Notes under the pieces: model-generated
The model's database searches: none
What the model was told of the DNA's origin: nothing
The model's input: the letters and a program-made list of their open reading frames with translations, nothing else
Made by a program: the position numbers and the translations under genes
In this document: positions 34,300 through 43,340 of the stretch, piece by piece
Layout of the letters: the number at the start of each line of letters is the position of its first letter
Numbering within the stretch: the first letter of the stretch is position 1
Source of the DNA: Verrucomicrobium sp. BvORR034
Lineage (GTDB): Bacteria; Verrucomicrobiota; Verrucomicrobiia; Verrucomicrobiales; Verrucomicrobiaceae
Assembly: GCF_000739635.1 (NCBI RefSeq)
Contig: NZ_BATQ01000140.1
Coordinates: 1-58,552, forward strand
Length of the DNA stretch: 58,552 nucleotides
Reading direction: 5' to 3'

Positions 34300-34941
34300 T
34301 CACTTCGCAATCGCAAGCTTCAACCGCTTCGCAGCATCAGTGAACTTCACCTTGCCAGGCGTAAACTTCACCGGATCAAACGCCTTGCCATCCTCCAGAT
34401 TTTCGCCCAGCCATTCCGTCATTTCTTCGTGATCGGGATGATCGGGATCCGCCACGGCTTCGCGCATCTGCTCATAGCCAAACACTCCACCGCTGTCTTC
34501 CGGAGGGCACGCCATCGCACCTCCGATGCAAACAGGGTACTTGACCTTCGCATCCGCCAGGAAGGCCCCTTCCAGCAGCACTGTGTGCCTCCAGTCATCG
34601 CCAAAGTCATACAGATAGCTCACCTGATCACCCGGGCGACTCAGATGCGTGGTCACCGCCACCTTCCATCCCGGCAGGACATCATCATCAATCTCAGCGT
34701 CGGGCAGGCCGATCCGCACCCGCTCGCCCGTCTCCGTTGACAGCTCAAACTCATGCAGGTGGCAGTCGAGCCAGCCCATCGCGTCCTGAATGGCCACGTG
34801 CAGCTCCCAGAATGTGCACTCTTCCGGCATCAGGATTCTCCTCCATACCTCCGGTTCCGAGCCATCAAGCGCCACCCGGATCTGGTACACGACCTTGCGC
34901 TTCGCTGACTTGGCCTCCTTCGCCGAAACCTTTTTCTTCAT
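34300..34941 (-). CDS. plasmid pRiA4b ORF-3 family protein
   Basis: 213 aa from ATG 34941; an ATG at 34959 is in frame. It has a basic lead (KKKVSAKEAKSAKRK) and then the family pattern: VYQIRVALDGSEPEVWRRILMP, ECTFWELHVAIQDAMGWLDCHLHEF, YLYDFGDDWRHTVLLEG and YPVCIGGAMACPPEDSGG. These are diagnostic for the pRiA4b ORF-3 family, a widespread group of unknown molecular function often found near mobile or defence genes. Nothing else in the neighbourhood supports such a role here. Single gene, no visible operon. Confidence 0.85.
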   Translation of the reverse strand: MKKKVSAKEAKSAKRKVVYQIRVALDGSEPEVWRRILMPEECTFWELHVAIQDAMGWLDCHLHEFELSTETGERVRIGLPDAEIDDDVLPGWKVAVTTHLSRPGDQVSYLYDFGDDWRHTVLLEGAFLADAKVKYPVCIGGAMACPPEDSGGVFGYEQMREAVADPDHPDHEEMTEWLGENLEDGKAFDPVKFTPGKVKFTDAAKRLKLAIAK

Positions 34942-35287
34942 AGTAGTCTTCAGTGACATCAACAGCCGACATCCGCAATCAGGAATCCAACCCCAACAGC
35001 CCGCCCCCCTTTCCAACTCAACCCTTGCTACGCCCAAAATGGAGGTGGGACTTCCAATTCCCCAAAATCGTCAGAGCCTCCCTCGACTCATTCCCCATAT
35101 CGCCCCACTAGGCAACCGCAGACCGGGCACTACCCAGCCCGCTATGCCGTGTGGCAGCCATCGCCGGATCCTTCTCAATCCGCACAAAAAAACACCCGGC
35201 CTTTCGACCGGGTGTTGTACTGAACCCCAATTAACTATGACTGACTAACTAACTGACTGAATCAATAACAAAGGCCGAATCCTGGCA
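34942..35287. other. intergenic, terminator and a GACT-rich stretch
   Basis: 346 bp holding the terminator at 35184-35216 and a GACTAACT/GACTGACT low-complexity run (35231-35260). No gene. Confidence 0.5.
35184..35216 (-). terminator. terminator of the DUF1501 gene
   Basis: AACACCCGG (35191-35199) and CCGGGTGTT (35208-35216) pair over nine bases. On the minus strand a run of T follows (TTTTTTG). It is 72 bp past the DUF1501 stop. Confidence 0.85.
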
Positions 35288-36565
35288 TCAGGCGAAGATG
35301 TCGCCGACAACCTTGCCCTTGTCGCCCACAGTGAAGGGGCGGCCGGAGGGGGACATCACCACCTCGCTCACCGGCAGGCCCATGGCCGCGCCGATGGTGG
35401 CAATGAAGTCCTGCACCGTCACTTGTTTGTCGGCCACTTCCTTACCGTCCTTGTCGGAGGAACCGTAGACGTAGCCACCCTTCACGCCGCCACCGGCGAA
35501 CACGGTGGAGTACACCTTCGGATAGTGGTCGCGACCGCTGTTCTCGTTGATGTTCGGCGTACGACCGAACTCGGAGCCCAGCACCACGAGCGTGGAGTCA
35601 AGCAGGCCGGTGCGCTTAAGGTCGGTGAGCAGCGCCGCGAAGGCGTTGTCCATACCGTTACCCGTGCGCTCCATGGCTTCGTCGATGTAGTTGTGCATGT
35701 CCCAACCGCCGGAACGCACTTCCACGAAACGGACCCCGCTCTGCACGAGGCGACGGGCCAAAAGGCAGCCCTGGCCGAAGCCGTTCCCGTAAAGCTGACG
35801 GGTTGCGGCGTCTTCCTTCGTCAGGTCGAACGCTTCGAGGTCCTTGCTCGTAAGCAGGTTCATCGTTTCGTCGTAGAACTCAGTGTATGCACGCACTTCT
35901 GGGCTGCGGAACTTGTCGCGGAAGGCGCTGTCGAACTCGTTCATGAGGGACACACGCTTCTTGAACATGTCGTCCGTCACGCTGGACTTGGCGTTCTGCA
36001 GGCCGGACTCCGGGCTGCTGATCGGCACAGGAGCCAGCGCTGGCGGGAAGAAGCCCGCGTTGGCGGTGCCAGCACCGATCGTCACACTGGAGGGAAGCGT
36101 AGCGTGGGAGCGCCCCTTGAAGTGCTGAGCCCAAGAGCCAAGCGTGGGGTGAACGATCGTGCCACGGGGATCATAACCCGTGTGCATGATGTAGGTGCCT
36201 GCCTCATGCACACCCGTCTTGGAGGACATGGAGCGGACGATGGAGATCTTGTCGGCCTGCTTGGCCATCTTGGTCATGTAGCCACCCAGTTGAATGCCGG
36301 AGGCATTCGTGCTGATCGGGTCTTTGAAGCCCTTCGTCTCACCCGTTTTCGGGTCAAACGTGTCGATGTGGCTCATGCCGCCACCCATATACAGGTAGAT
36401 CACGGCTTTGGCCTTGCCACCCTTGCCAGTAGGGGCGGCTTCGGCAGCGCCGAAAGCCTCGTTGTCCAGTCCAGAGAGGACGCTGACGCCCAGCGCAGCC
36501 TTGGCCGTGCGGAGCATGAACTCACGGCGGGAAGCCGGATCGAGCTTGAGGTACGCATTCTTCAT
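35288..36565 (-). CDS. DUF1501 family protein (Tat exported)
   Basis: 425 aa. The N-terminus SRREFMLRTAKAALG is a Tat-type twin-arginine signal. The body belongs to DUF1501, related to sulfatase/alkaline phosphatase-type hydrolases: AVIYLYMGGGMSHIDTFDPK, VRSMSSKTGVHEAGTYIMHTG, RLVQSGVRFVEVRSGGWDMH, LVVLGSEFGRTPNIN and GRDHYPKVYSTVFAGGG, with His and Asp residues in the usual places. This gene and the upstream DUF1549/DUF1553 gene form the pair commonly found together in Planctomycetes and Verrucomicrobia, where they are thought to act on exported polymers. The actual substrate is unknown. Confidence 0.88.
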   Translation of the reverse strand: MKNAYLKLDPASRREFMLRTAKAALGVSVLSGLDNEAFGAAEAAPTGKGGKAKAVIYLYMGGGMSHIDTFDPKTGETKGFKDPISTNASGIQLGGYMTKMAKQADKISIVRSMSSKTGVHEAGTYIMHTGYDPRGTIVHPTLGSWAQHFKGRSHATLPSSVTIGAGTANAGFFPPALAPVPISSPESGLQNAKSSVTDDMFKKRVSLMNEFDSAFRDKFRSPEVRAYTEFYDETMNLLTSKDLEAFDLTKEDAATRQLYGNGFGQGCLLARRLVQSGVRFVEVRSGGWDMHNYIDEAMERTGNGMDNAFAALLTDLKRTGLLDSTLVVLGSEFGRTPNINENSGRDHYPKVYSTVFAGGGVKGGYVYGSSDKDGKEVADKQVTVQDFIATIGAAMGLPVSEVVMSPSGRPFTVGDKGKVVGDIFA

Positions 36566-36693
36566 GGGAAAAAACCTTTCGTAGGGTTGGAGGAGCTAAT
36601 CGGGAGGTGAGAGAAAACTAAAGAGGATATCAGGCAAGACGGGAGGGGCGTCTGGGGGCCAGCCGCCCCTCCGTCAGTGTGAAGGGGTCTGGC

Positions 36694-38931
36694 TTACTGG
36701 ATGAAGCTGAACTCGCGGGTGTTCACGAGCGCCCAGATCATGTTGGCATAACCTGCGTCGCCGTTGGAGCCGAGCTGCTTCTTCGCAATGTCCTTCTCAC
36801 GCAGCGTGGGGCGGCGGTTCAGGATGCTCAGGAACATGGCCTCCACCTTGTCGGCGGGGGAGCTCACTTTCTCCATGTTGCGGAAGATGAGAGAGGTCGG
36901 GTCCGTCAGCATCTTCTGCGCGCTGCCGTTCATCATCATCAGCACCTGGGGCACACTGCCTTCCTTGGAGCCGCCGTCGATGAGGATACGCTCAGACTGA
37001 CCGAACTCGCGGAGGAAGTGACCGCCAGGAGCGGGCTGTTCCAGCTCAGAGGCACGCATCAACTTCATGTTGCCGTACTTCATCACCTTGCCTTCCATCA
37101 TCTCGTCGTCCTTGCCGGCCATCTCCAGGCCACCACCAGCCATCATCATGGCGTTCTGCTTCTTGCCGATCTCCTGCACGGCGTTCACCTTGCGGAGCAC
37201 GTCGGTGGCAGTGAGTTTCGGGTTGGTCAGGTCCATGTCGATGGAGCGCATGTACAGATCAGCCTCGTTGTTCTTGACGGTGTCCGGGTTGCCCATCACC
37301 AGGGTCATGTAGGAGTCCCAAGCCTGCTCTGCGCTCATGCGGCGCAGAACGGGGCCCTGGAAGTAGTACGGCTCACCCATGGCCAGCTCGGCGGTCGTCG
37401 CCTCGCGCTGATAGGTCTTGGTGTTGTAGAGGATGCGCAGGTACTCCTTCATGTTGAACTTCACACGCACCATCTCATTGGACAGGTGCTGCAGGAGTTC
37501 AGGATTGTAGGACTCTTCCGGATGGTCGAGGTTGCGAACGGTCGGCGTCAGGCCCATGCCGAAGGTGTGAGCCCAGAGGCGGTTGGCGATCGTCATCGCG
37601 AAACGCGGGTTCGAGGGATGCGTCATCCACTTCGCGAAGTTGTCGCGCAGGTTTTCCGCATTCTTCACGCCGCCTTCTTCCTTCTTGCTCTTCTTGACAC
37701 CGGCGCTGACCACGTCGTAAGCCGGGTTCTTCTTGTCCTTCTCATTCCACATGATGAGCTTGGGAGCCACGGCATCGCCAGGGTTGCCATCTTTGTACTT
37801 GTAGTCATGCGGGAGCTTGAGGCGGTTCTCGCTCACGTCATTCACCAGGTAGCGGTTCGCACCCAGCACGTTGCCGAGCAGGTTGCGGTAGCGCTGCGGA
37901 TCCACGCCATTGCTCTCCATGATCTGGGAGGCATCTTCAATCAGCTTCCGGGTGGGGTTGCCATTGGGGAAGTCTTTGTTGCCCATCTGCGTGCTCGTCG
38001 CACCGAAGAAGGCGGCCATTTCGTAGAACTGGCGCTGAGTCCAGTCCGAGAAGGGGTGGTCATGGCACTGGGCGCAGGAGACGTCCGTACCGAGGAACAC
38101 CGTCAGGGTGTTGGCCAGGTTGTCCAAAAGCATGCCGGAGTCACGAAGGAGGTAGCCGGTGGCACCGTTGTCCCAGGCCTTGCCGTCGGCGGTGATCATC
38201 TTGTAGACGATCTGGTCCCAACCTTCGTTCTTCTTGATCTCGTCCTTCATCCACTGGATGTAGGGAGTACCACGCACGAAGTCGGCCCCGTCCAGCCGGT
38301 CCTTGATGCGGAGCATCTCGGCGAGGTAGTTGTACATGTTGCTCGAGAAGCCTTCGCTATCCAGAAGCTTGTCGATCAACTTGGCACGCTTGTCGGCGGC
38401 ATTGTCCTTCAGGAAAGCCATCGTCTCGTCGTAGTTCGGAATGCGACCCGCGACATCCAGGAACACGCGGCGCACGAACTGCTCGTCCGACATCAGCGGG
38501 TTGGGTCCCACCGGCTGGAAGGGCTTGGCTTGCTTGCCAGCCTTCATATCATCGACAGCCTGCTTTTTGTGGGCTTCCGCTATCTTGATGTTGCCCTTCT
38601 GCAGGCCCATCTCGACGAGCTGGTCGATCTTCGCCGCCGCTTGAGCCGCGGAGGCGTTGGTCGGCACCGCCATCATGGCGTTCGCATTTTCCGCCGGGGG
38701 CAGCGTCTTGGCAATCTGCTGGTCTTCCGCAGCCAGCTTGTTCAGAGGCAGCGGGAAGACCGTGCCATTGGCCAGCTGGATGTAAACCGTGTCTCCGTCC
38801 AGCTTGACGAAGGTGGCTTCGACTTTACGGCCTTGGCTGTCCGTCCACACGCGGGTGGACGCAGCCGAGACCGTCATCGTTCCGAACAGGGCAGCGACGC
38901 CGAGTCCGAGAAGCAGAGTATTGGTTTTCAT
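36694..38931 (-). CDS. DUF1549/DUF1553 protein with SHD1-like N-terminus and heme site
   Basis: 745 aa from ATG 38931; a longer frame to 38973 is rejected because the signal peptide MKTNTLLLGLGVAALFG would be internal. After the signal, residues 25-75 resemble an SHD1 (SLA1 homology) domain: RVWTDSQGRKVEATFVKLDGDTVYIQL...PLNKLAAEDQQ. Then come the DUF1549 and DUF1553 domains. CAQCH at 286-290 is a c-type heme motif and part of the DUF1549 signature CAQCHDHPFSDWTQ. DUF1553 includes HPSNPRFAMTIANRLWAHTFG. It precedes the DUF1501 gene by 128 bp on the same strand, so both are exported partners. No cytochrome domain (PSCyt1) is seen ahead of it. Confidence 0.88.
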   Translation of the reverse strand: MKTNTLLLGLGVAALFGTMTVSAASTRVWTDSQGRKVEATFVKLDGDTVYIQLANGTVFPLPLNKLAAEDQQIAKTLPPAENANAMMAVPTNASAAQAAAKIDQLVEMGLQKGNIKIAEAHKKQAVDDMKAGKQAKPFQPVGPNPLMSDEQFVRRVFLDVAGRIPNYDETMAFLKDNAADKRAKLIDKLLDSEGFSSNMYNYLAEMLRIKDRLDGADFVRGTPYIQWMKDEIKKNEGWDQIVYKMITADGKAWDNGATGYLLRDSGMLLDNLANTLTVFLGTDVSCAQCHDHPFSDWTQRQFYEMAAFFGATSTQMGNKDFPNGNPTRKLIEDASQIMESNGVDPQRYRNLLGNVLGANRYLVNDVSENRLKLPHDYKYKDGNPGDAVAPKLIMWNEKDKKNPAYDVVSAGVKKSKKEEGGVKNAENLRDNFAKWMTHPSNPRFAMTIANRLWAHTFGMGLTPTVRNLDHPEESYNPELLQHLSNEMVRVKFNMKEYLRILYNTKTYQREATTAELAMGEPYYFQGPVLRRMSAEQAWDSYMTLVMGNPDTVKNNEADLYMRSIDMDLTNPKLTATDVLRKVNAVQEIGKKQNAMMMAGGGLEMAGKDDEMMEGKVMKYGNMKLMRASELEQPAPGGHFLREFGQSERILIDGGSKEGSVPQVLMMMNGSAQKMLTDPTSLIFRNMEKVSSPADKVEAMFLSILNRRPTLREKDIAKKQLGSNGDAGYANMIWALVNTREFSFIQ

Positions 38932-39234
38932 TTGGGTTATCAGTGTGTCAATGCGATGGTCGGAGAAAATCAAACCAAAGGGCCGTCAGCGCGGGGCGCA
39001 TCGCCTCTTCGGGTTTTGAACGATTCCGAAAGAATAATATTAGAAATTCGACAGCTTTTTGCACGAATTTTCAGTCTCTGACGGTAGCAACTGGCCATAT
39101 GGTGCCACAGACACCCTTTTTGCCCCTGCCAGCGCGTTTCCTCCCAAGAAGAAGTACGTCCCGCGGGTCAGCCTTCGGCGGGCAAAGAGGCAGTGTGAGG
39201 CAATGCATCAGCCTTCTCCACCGAGCCTCTGGCC
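38932..39234. other. divergent intergenic region
   Basis: About 300 bp between the DUF1549 gene and the TPR gene, AT-rich around 39020-39060. It must contain both promoters; none is clear. No gene. Confidence 0.4.
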
Positions 39235-39936
39235 ATGACCCAATTCAAGAAAACCCACTTCGACTGCGACAGCTGGCACCAGACCGATGAAGGCTGCGAC
39301 TTGCGGAGCCGTCACCTCGACTCGCTTGCCCGCTGGCTCTGGCTGCCGGGACGCCGTTTCCGCCTTGCCGACGAGCGTTTCACCCTCGCCAATGCGTTCC
39401 GTATCCGAGGCAAAATCTCTCCTGCCGAAGCCAACTACCGCCATGCCCTGTGCCTGTTGGAGGGACGGCCCCGCCCCCTCCGATCCAAGGAACTTCTACG
39501 TCGACATTCCCTGATCGCCGCCTGTCACAACCACCTCGGGATGATGTGGCTGGAACATGGCCCTGCGGAGCGCGCCGCCGCCGCATTTGATGAAGCCATT
39601 TCCTATCGGCGGAATCTCCTGCGTCACTTCCCAAAAGATCGGGAAAACCAAGTCTATTTGGGCGGAGCCTTGTGCAACAGGGGCCACGCTGCCGCCGACT
39701 CCGATCCTGCATCTGCCGCTGCATTCTATCACGAGAGCCTCCAAATCCTGCGCCAGCCCACCCAGACCTGTGACTGTAGCTACTGGGATGAAGAACGGCA
39801 GTCATGGTGGTGTTCCCAACTCGAGTCCCTGGCCCAACTCCTGGGACTGCCCTGGGTGGAGTTGGCCCCCCAATTCATCGACAACGCCATGCGCGGTCTG
39901 GCTTCATTGAAACCAACGCCTACAGAAGAGCACTGA
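39235..39936 (+). CDS. tetratricopeptide-like protein
   Basis: 233 aa. Several degenerate TPR-type helical pairs are visible: FTLANAFRIRGKISPAEANYRHALCLLEG, HNHLGMMWLEHGPAERAAAAFDEAISYRR and YLGGALCNRGHAAADSDPASAAAFYHESLQIL, with the expected small and aromatic positions. The C-terminus is Trp-rich (SWWCSQLESL). No enzyme motif, no signal peptide, so probably a cytoplasmic interaction protein. Its partner is unknown. It stands convergent with the enolase-family gene at 40030. Confidence 0.6.
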   Translation: MTQFKKTHFDCDSWHQTDEGCDLRSRHLDSLARWLWLPGRRFRLADERFTLANAFRIRGKISPAEANYRHALCLLEGRPRPLRSKELLRRHSLIAACHNHLGMMWLEHGPAERAAAAFDEAISYRRNLLRHFPKDRENQVYLGGALCNRGHAAADSDPASAAAFYHESLQILRQPTQTCDCSYWDEERQSWWCSQLESLAQLLGLPWVELAPQFIDNAMRGLASLKPTPTEEH

Positions 39937-40029
39937 CCAACCGCCACCCAATGCAATGGGTTGGGCAGCGCAGCCCCACCCAAATTGCGAGATCTGTCGA
40001 AGCTCTCCCTTGGAAGAGATCCATCCGGA

Positions 40030-41427
40030 CTACGAGCGACTTTTCGGCAGCTCCCTCACCATCTCGTCCAGTCGATACCCCATCCCGGGTCCACCCAGCG
40101 TGCTCAGATCCACAATACCCCCACGTCGAGCATAAATCCCCGGATGGACAGCCGCCTCGGGCAGACTCGCGTCGGGGTAGAACTGCATCGCGTTGCACTC
40201 CACGCCCTGAATCGTCCCGGCATGGGCCGCCAGACGCACATGCGGCAGGATGGCCAACATGGGATTCGTGAGATCCTGCACCATGAGAGGCATGCCGTGG
40301 GCCTTGGCCCAGCACAGGCTCAACAGAGCGCCGGTTTGGGTCTTGCAAGTCTTCAGCGCCACCCCGCTCCAGCCCAGAGAACGGCCCAGTTTCACAAATT
40401 CCCAGTCATGCGCACTTTCGTCCAGGAAGAGAGGCTTGCGCGCGGAGACGCTGCGCACGTCCAGCATGTCGTGCTCCAGTTCGTAGGCGAAGGGCTGCTC
40501 CACATACAGTGTGCGGGCATAGATCTCCGGCTCATCACGTAGCAGGCGGTCCAGAATCTCATTCACGTACCCAGGCTCCGCCACCGTGCAGTTGAAATCC
40601 GCGCTCATCCAGCGCATGCCGCTGGCAAGGCCCAGGTGGCCCACACGCAAGAGCCGCTCATAGTCCCAGCGCGAGTCCGTCCCACGCAATTTCACCTTCA
40701 GGCAGGTCAGCCCGTCCTGGGCAATCCAGTCCAGAAGGGTCACTGGGTGGCCATCATTCGGCTCGCTTCCCGTCAGATCTGCCGTCTCCAATGGATCCAG
40801 CCCTCCCACGAGGTGCCACACTGGCAGCTTCGTCGGTGCCGGACGCACCAGGAAATCTTGCACAAACCGCCCCTTGAAAGACACGCCGCTCTTCTCTGCT
40901 GGCTCTACGAACTCAGACAGATCCCGCGAGACATGCTCCGGTCCGTAGCAGTCATAGATGTCCCTCTCGTGCAGCTTGCCATACGCATCGTGCACGGCAA
41001 TGTCGAACGCGCTCAGGGACACCAGCGCCGCGAGATAGGGCATCGGCTCCCCCCCCTCCTTCGTGTTGTGGTCCGCCACTGCTGGCAGCAAGGCCAGCTT
41101 TTGGAAATCATACCCGATCTCCAGGGGATGCCCCCACTGGTCAAACGCCGCCAATTTTTCTGCCAGCACCAGGGAAAATTCCTGCATGCGCCGTCCGCGT
41201 TCCGCCACGGTCGTCACGGTTGACGGCCAGGTCCAGGAAACGCTAAGCGGCGTCTCGCCCCAACCCACCGCCGTCTTCCCCGACTCGTCTCTTACCGTCA
41301 CTGCCGTGCGCAGGCAGACCACGCTCGTTGTCGTCTCAGGTCCAAACTTCAGCGGCACTCGCAGCGTGACGGGCAAAAAATACACCTGGGCGGAAACAAC
41401 ACGGACGTCGGTAGGCAGCATGGGCAT
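40030..41427 (-). CDS. enolase superfamily (mandelate racemase/MLE) protein
   Basis: 465 aa, longer than the usual 350-400. The C-terminal barrel shows the superfamily residues: KVKLRG (Lys-x-Lys) on strand 2, SADFNCT with the first metal Asp, YVEQPF with the Glu, and LDESAHD with the third Asp, then ALKTCKTQTG with a Lys on strand 6. This set is closer to the MLE/dipeptide epimerase subgroup than to the His-Asp dehydratases, but the sequence after strand 6 (MVQDLTNPMLA) is unusual. The substrate is likely a carboxylate. It is near genes of the FAH and SMP-30 families on either side, suggesting a sugar-acid route. Confidence 0.8.
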   Translation of the reverse strand: MPMLPTDVRVVSAQVYFLPVTLRVPLKFGPETTTSVVCLRTAVTVRDESGKTAVGWGETPLSVSWTWPSTVTTVAERGRRMQEFSLVLAEKLAAFDQWGHPLEIGYDFQKLALLPAVADHNTKEGGEPMPYLAALVSLSAFDIAVHDAYGKLHERDIYDCYGPEHVSRDLSEFVEPAEKSGVSFKGRFVQDFLVRPAPTKLPVWHLVGGLDPLETADLTGSEPNDGHPVTLLDWIAQDGLTCLKVKLRGTDSRWDYERLLRVGHLGLASGMRWMSADFNCTVAEPGYVNEILDRLLRDEPEIYARTLYVEQPFAYELEHDMLDVRSVSARKPLFLDESAHDWEFVKLGRSLGWSGVALKTCKTQTGALLSLCWAKAHGMPLMVQDLTNPMLAILPHVRLAAHAGTIQGVECNAMQFYPDASLPEAAVHPGIYARRGGIVDLSTLGGPGMGYRLDEMVRELPKSRS

Positions 41428-41579
41428 GGTGAATCAAGTCTCTCCGGGGCAACCCCGGATTCAAGCAGCGAATGTCGAAAGTCCAGAGGCGTTTCAAAAT
41501 GCGGAGGACATTTTGCCCAAAGCCAGACACAAACCCACCAAGACTCAATCGAGTGTCCAGGCAGGGAGACTGCACCGAG

Positions 41580-42245
41580 TCACTTCTCACCGTCTTCCAA
41601 CTCCGCTGCCATTTTCCTCAGTTCATCCAGTCGATAGGCCGAAGCAAGGTGGCGACGAAGCCAGATCAACACCGGCACGCTGATCAGCACCAGCGGGGTG
41701 CTGATGACATGCCCCAGCAGGAGATTGATGGCAAAGCCGAAGTCCTTCGCGGCGGCATCGTGGCCCAGCCCATGGGACCAACTGGCGTGTGGTTCAGTCC
41801 GCAGCTGCGCCAAAATAATCACCACCAGTCCCAATACTCCACCCACCAGAATGCGACTCATCAAGAGCGCCATGGGATCTGGGAAATAATGCTCCCGGGA
41901 TTCCACCTCCACCTCCGTCTTTGCGGTCTCCAGAGCATCCGCTGCCCCACCCATGCGCCCTGCATCTCCAGACTCTGCAGAGAACCCCTCCCCCACTCCA
42001 CGCGCTGGCAATGGCGGCGGTACGGGTGCCGAATCCACCGCCACGGGCTCGGCCCGCAAAATTTCGACGGCATCCGCCCAATCCTCCTCTTCCACCAGCA
42101 GGGTGCATGGCATCACCGATCCCGGCGCATACAGGTGCATCGCCTGCTCATGCACCACATTCACCTCCACCCCGTGCGCTCCGAGCAGCGCTTTTGCCAT
42201 GTGCGCCCAGATCGGATTGTAGGTGTGGCACAAGCGGATCAGCAT
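41580..42245 (-). CDS. DUF2007-like membrane protein
   Basis: 221 aa. The N-terminal 65 residues resemble a DUF2007 domain (MLIRLCHTYNPIWAHMAKALLGAHGVEVNVV... SVMPCTLLVEEEDWADAVEILRAEP), a small alpha-beta fold proposed for signalling or ligand binding. An acidic, Pro-rich linker follows, then two membrane helices (about 139-160 and 175-198) and a C-terminal tail rich in Lys/Glu. It lies between the FAH and enolase-family genes on the same strand. Function unknown. Confidence 0.65.
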   Translation of the reverse strand: MLIRLCHTYNPIWAHMAKALLGAHGVEVNVVHEQAMHLYAPGSVMPCTLLVEEEDWADAVEILRAEPVAVDSAPVPPPLPARGVGEGFSAESGDAGRMGGAADALETAKTEVEVESREHYFPDPMALLMSRILVGGVLGLVVIILAQLRTEPHASWSHGLGHDAAAKDFGFAINLLLGHVISTPLVLISVPVLIWLRRHLASAYRLDELRKMAAELEDGEK

Positions 42246-42328
42246 GAAGAGTCAGGTGGTTCTATGGTTCTTGCGTTACTCCTGAGACTTGGTTCTTCCG
42301 CATTCCGAACTCGCCTTTCGGCGTTGGC

Positions 42329-43165
42329 TCAATCCATCCCATTCACCAGCGTTCCAATGCCTCCAATTGTGATCTTCACCACATCCCCGGGCTGGAGACA
42401 AAAGTCATCAGGCGGCACCACGCCGGTGCCCGTCATGAGATAGCACCCTACAGGGAAACTCTCTTCCTTGAACAACCAGCCCACCAACTCCTCAGGCGTA
42501 CGTTTCATCTGTGCCAGCGTCGTCTCCCCATGGAACACAGGCACCGCAGCATCCCTCCTCCAGATTTCGCACTGGATCGGCGTCTCGGCGGGAATCGGCC
42601 CCTCCGCCACCAACACGCCAGGCCCCAGCGCAGCACAGCGGGCAAAGACCTTCGCTTGCGGAAGATACAGCGGATTCTCTCCCTCGATGTCGCGGCAGCT
42701 CAAGTCATTGCCACAGGTATAGCCCACAATCTCCCCCCGCCGGTTGATCACCAGTGTCAGCTCAGGCTCTGGCACGATCCACTTCGAATCCAGGCGACGA
42801 TGCATTACCCCACCTGGGCCCACGACGCGGGATGGCGTCGCTTTAAAAAACAACTCTGGTCGATCCGCTTCATACACCCGCTGGTAAAAATCGGCCCCAC
42901 CCGCGTCCTTGCTTTCCTCCATCCGCGCGTTGCGGCTCCGGTAGTAGGTCACTCCGGATGCCCACACCTCCTGCGTCCCCAGCGGAGCTTGTAGATCCTC
43001 CACTGCGGGTGCAGCTACCTCCGCCTCCGATCCTGAATCCAATCCGCGCAGCCATGCCGCGAGGTTCTCCCGATTCAGAAGCTCATCCCAGTCCCCCACG
43101 GGTACCGCATGGTACCGACCATCACGTTCAACAACAGGACCTTGGGCAGTGCGATAGAGGATCAT
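42329..43165 (-). CDS. fumarylacetoacetate hydrolase family protein
   Basis: 278 aa from ATG 43165; the frame is open to 43195. The FAH-fold pattern is clear: FYQRVYEADRPELFFKATPSRVVGPGG, then VPEPELTLVINRRGEIVGYTCGNDLSCRDIEG, with the metal-binding Glu in EPEL and the Asp in GNDLS. The C-terminus has a typical VVPPDDFCLQPGDVVKITIGGIGTLVN. Family members hydrolyse or dehydrate 2-oxo acids. The length and pattern fit 2-keto-3-deoxy sugar acid dehydratases or acylpyruvate hydrolases equally well. It is divergent from the SMP-30 gene at 43341 by 175 bp. Confidence 0.85.
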   Translation of the reverse strand: MILYRTAQGPVVERDGRYHAVPVGDWDELLNRENLAAWLRGLDSGSEAEVAAPAVEDLQAPLGTQEVWASGVTYYRSRNARMEESKDAGGADFYQRVYEADRPELFFKATPSRVVGPGGVMHRRLDSKWIVPEPELTLVINRRGEIVGYTCGNDLSCRDIEGENPLYLPQAKVFARCAALGPGVLVAEGPIPAETPIQCEIWRRDAAVPVFHGETTLAQMKRTPEELVGWLFKEESFPVGCYLMTGTGVVPPDDFCLQPGDVVKITIGGIGTLVNGMD

Positions 43166-43340
43166 AACTTCGGCAAAAAAGTGCAAAAAACTCACTCCAT
43201 CACTACCCGTCCCCCGACCTCAGAGCAAGACCTCTGCACCTACTCGCCGTTTTATTTTGTCTCGACACCCCTTCCTCCACCCGATTTTCTAAGACACCCC
43301 CCTTCCGCCTCACCCTTTCCTCCCCATTATCCCTCTCACC

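Noticed and set aside
34300-34941. Defence or plasmid island around the pRiA4b ORF-3 gene
   Set aside because: Only this one gene is suggestive; its neighbours are ordinary envelope genes and no integrase, att site or shift in base use was seen.
36679-39081. 800-residue open frame antisense to the DUF1549 gene
   Set aside because: Shadow frame rich in His/Val/Leu; the sense protein has a signal peptide and CAQCH heme motif.
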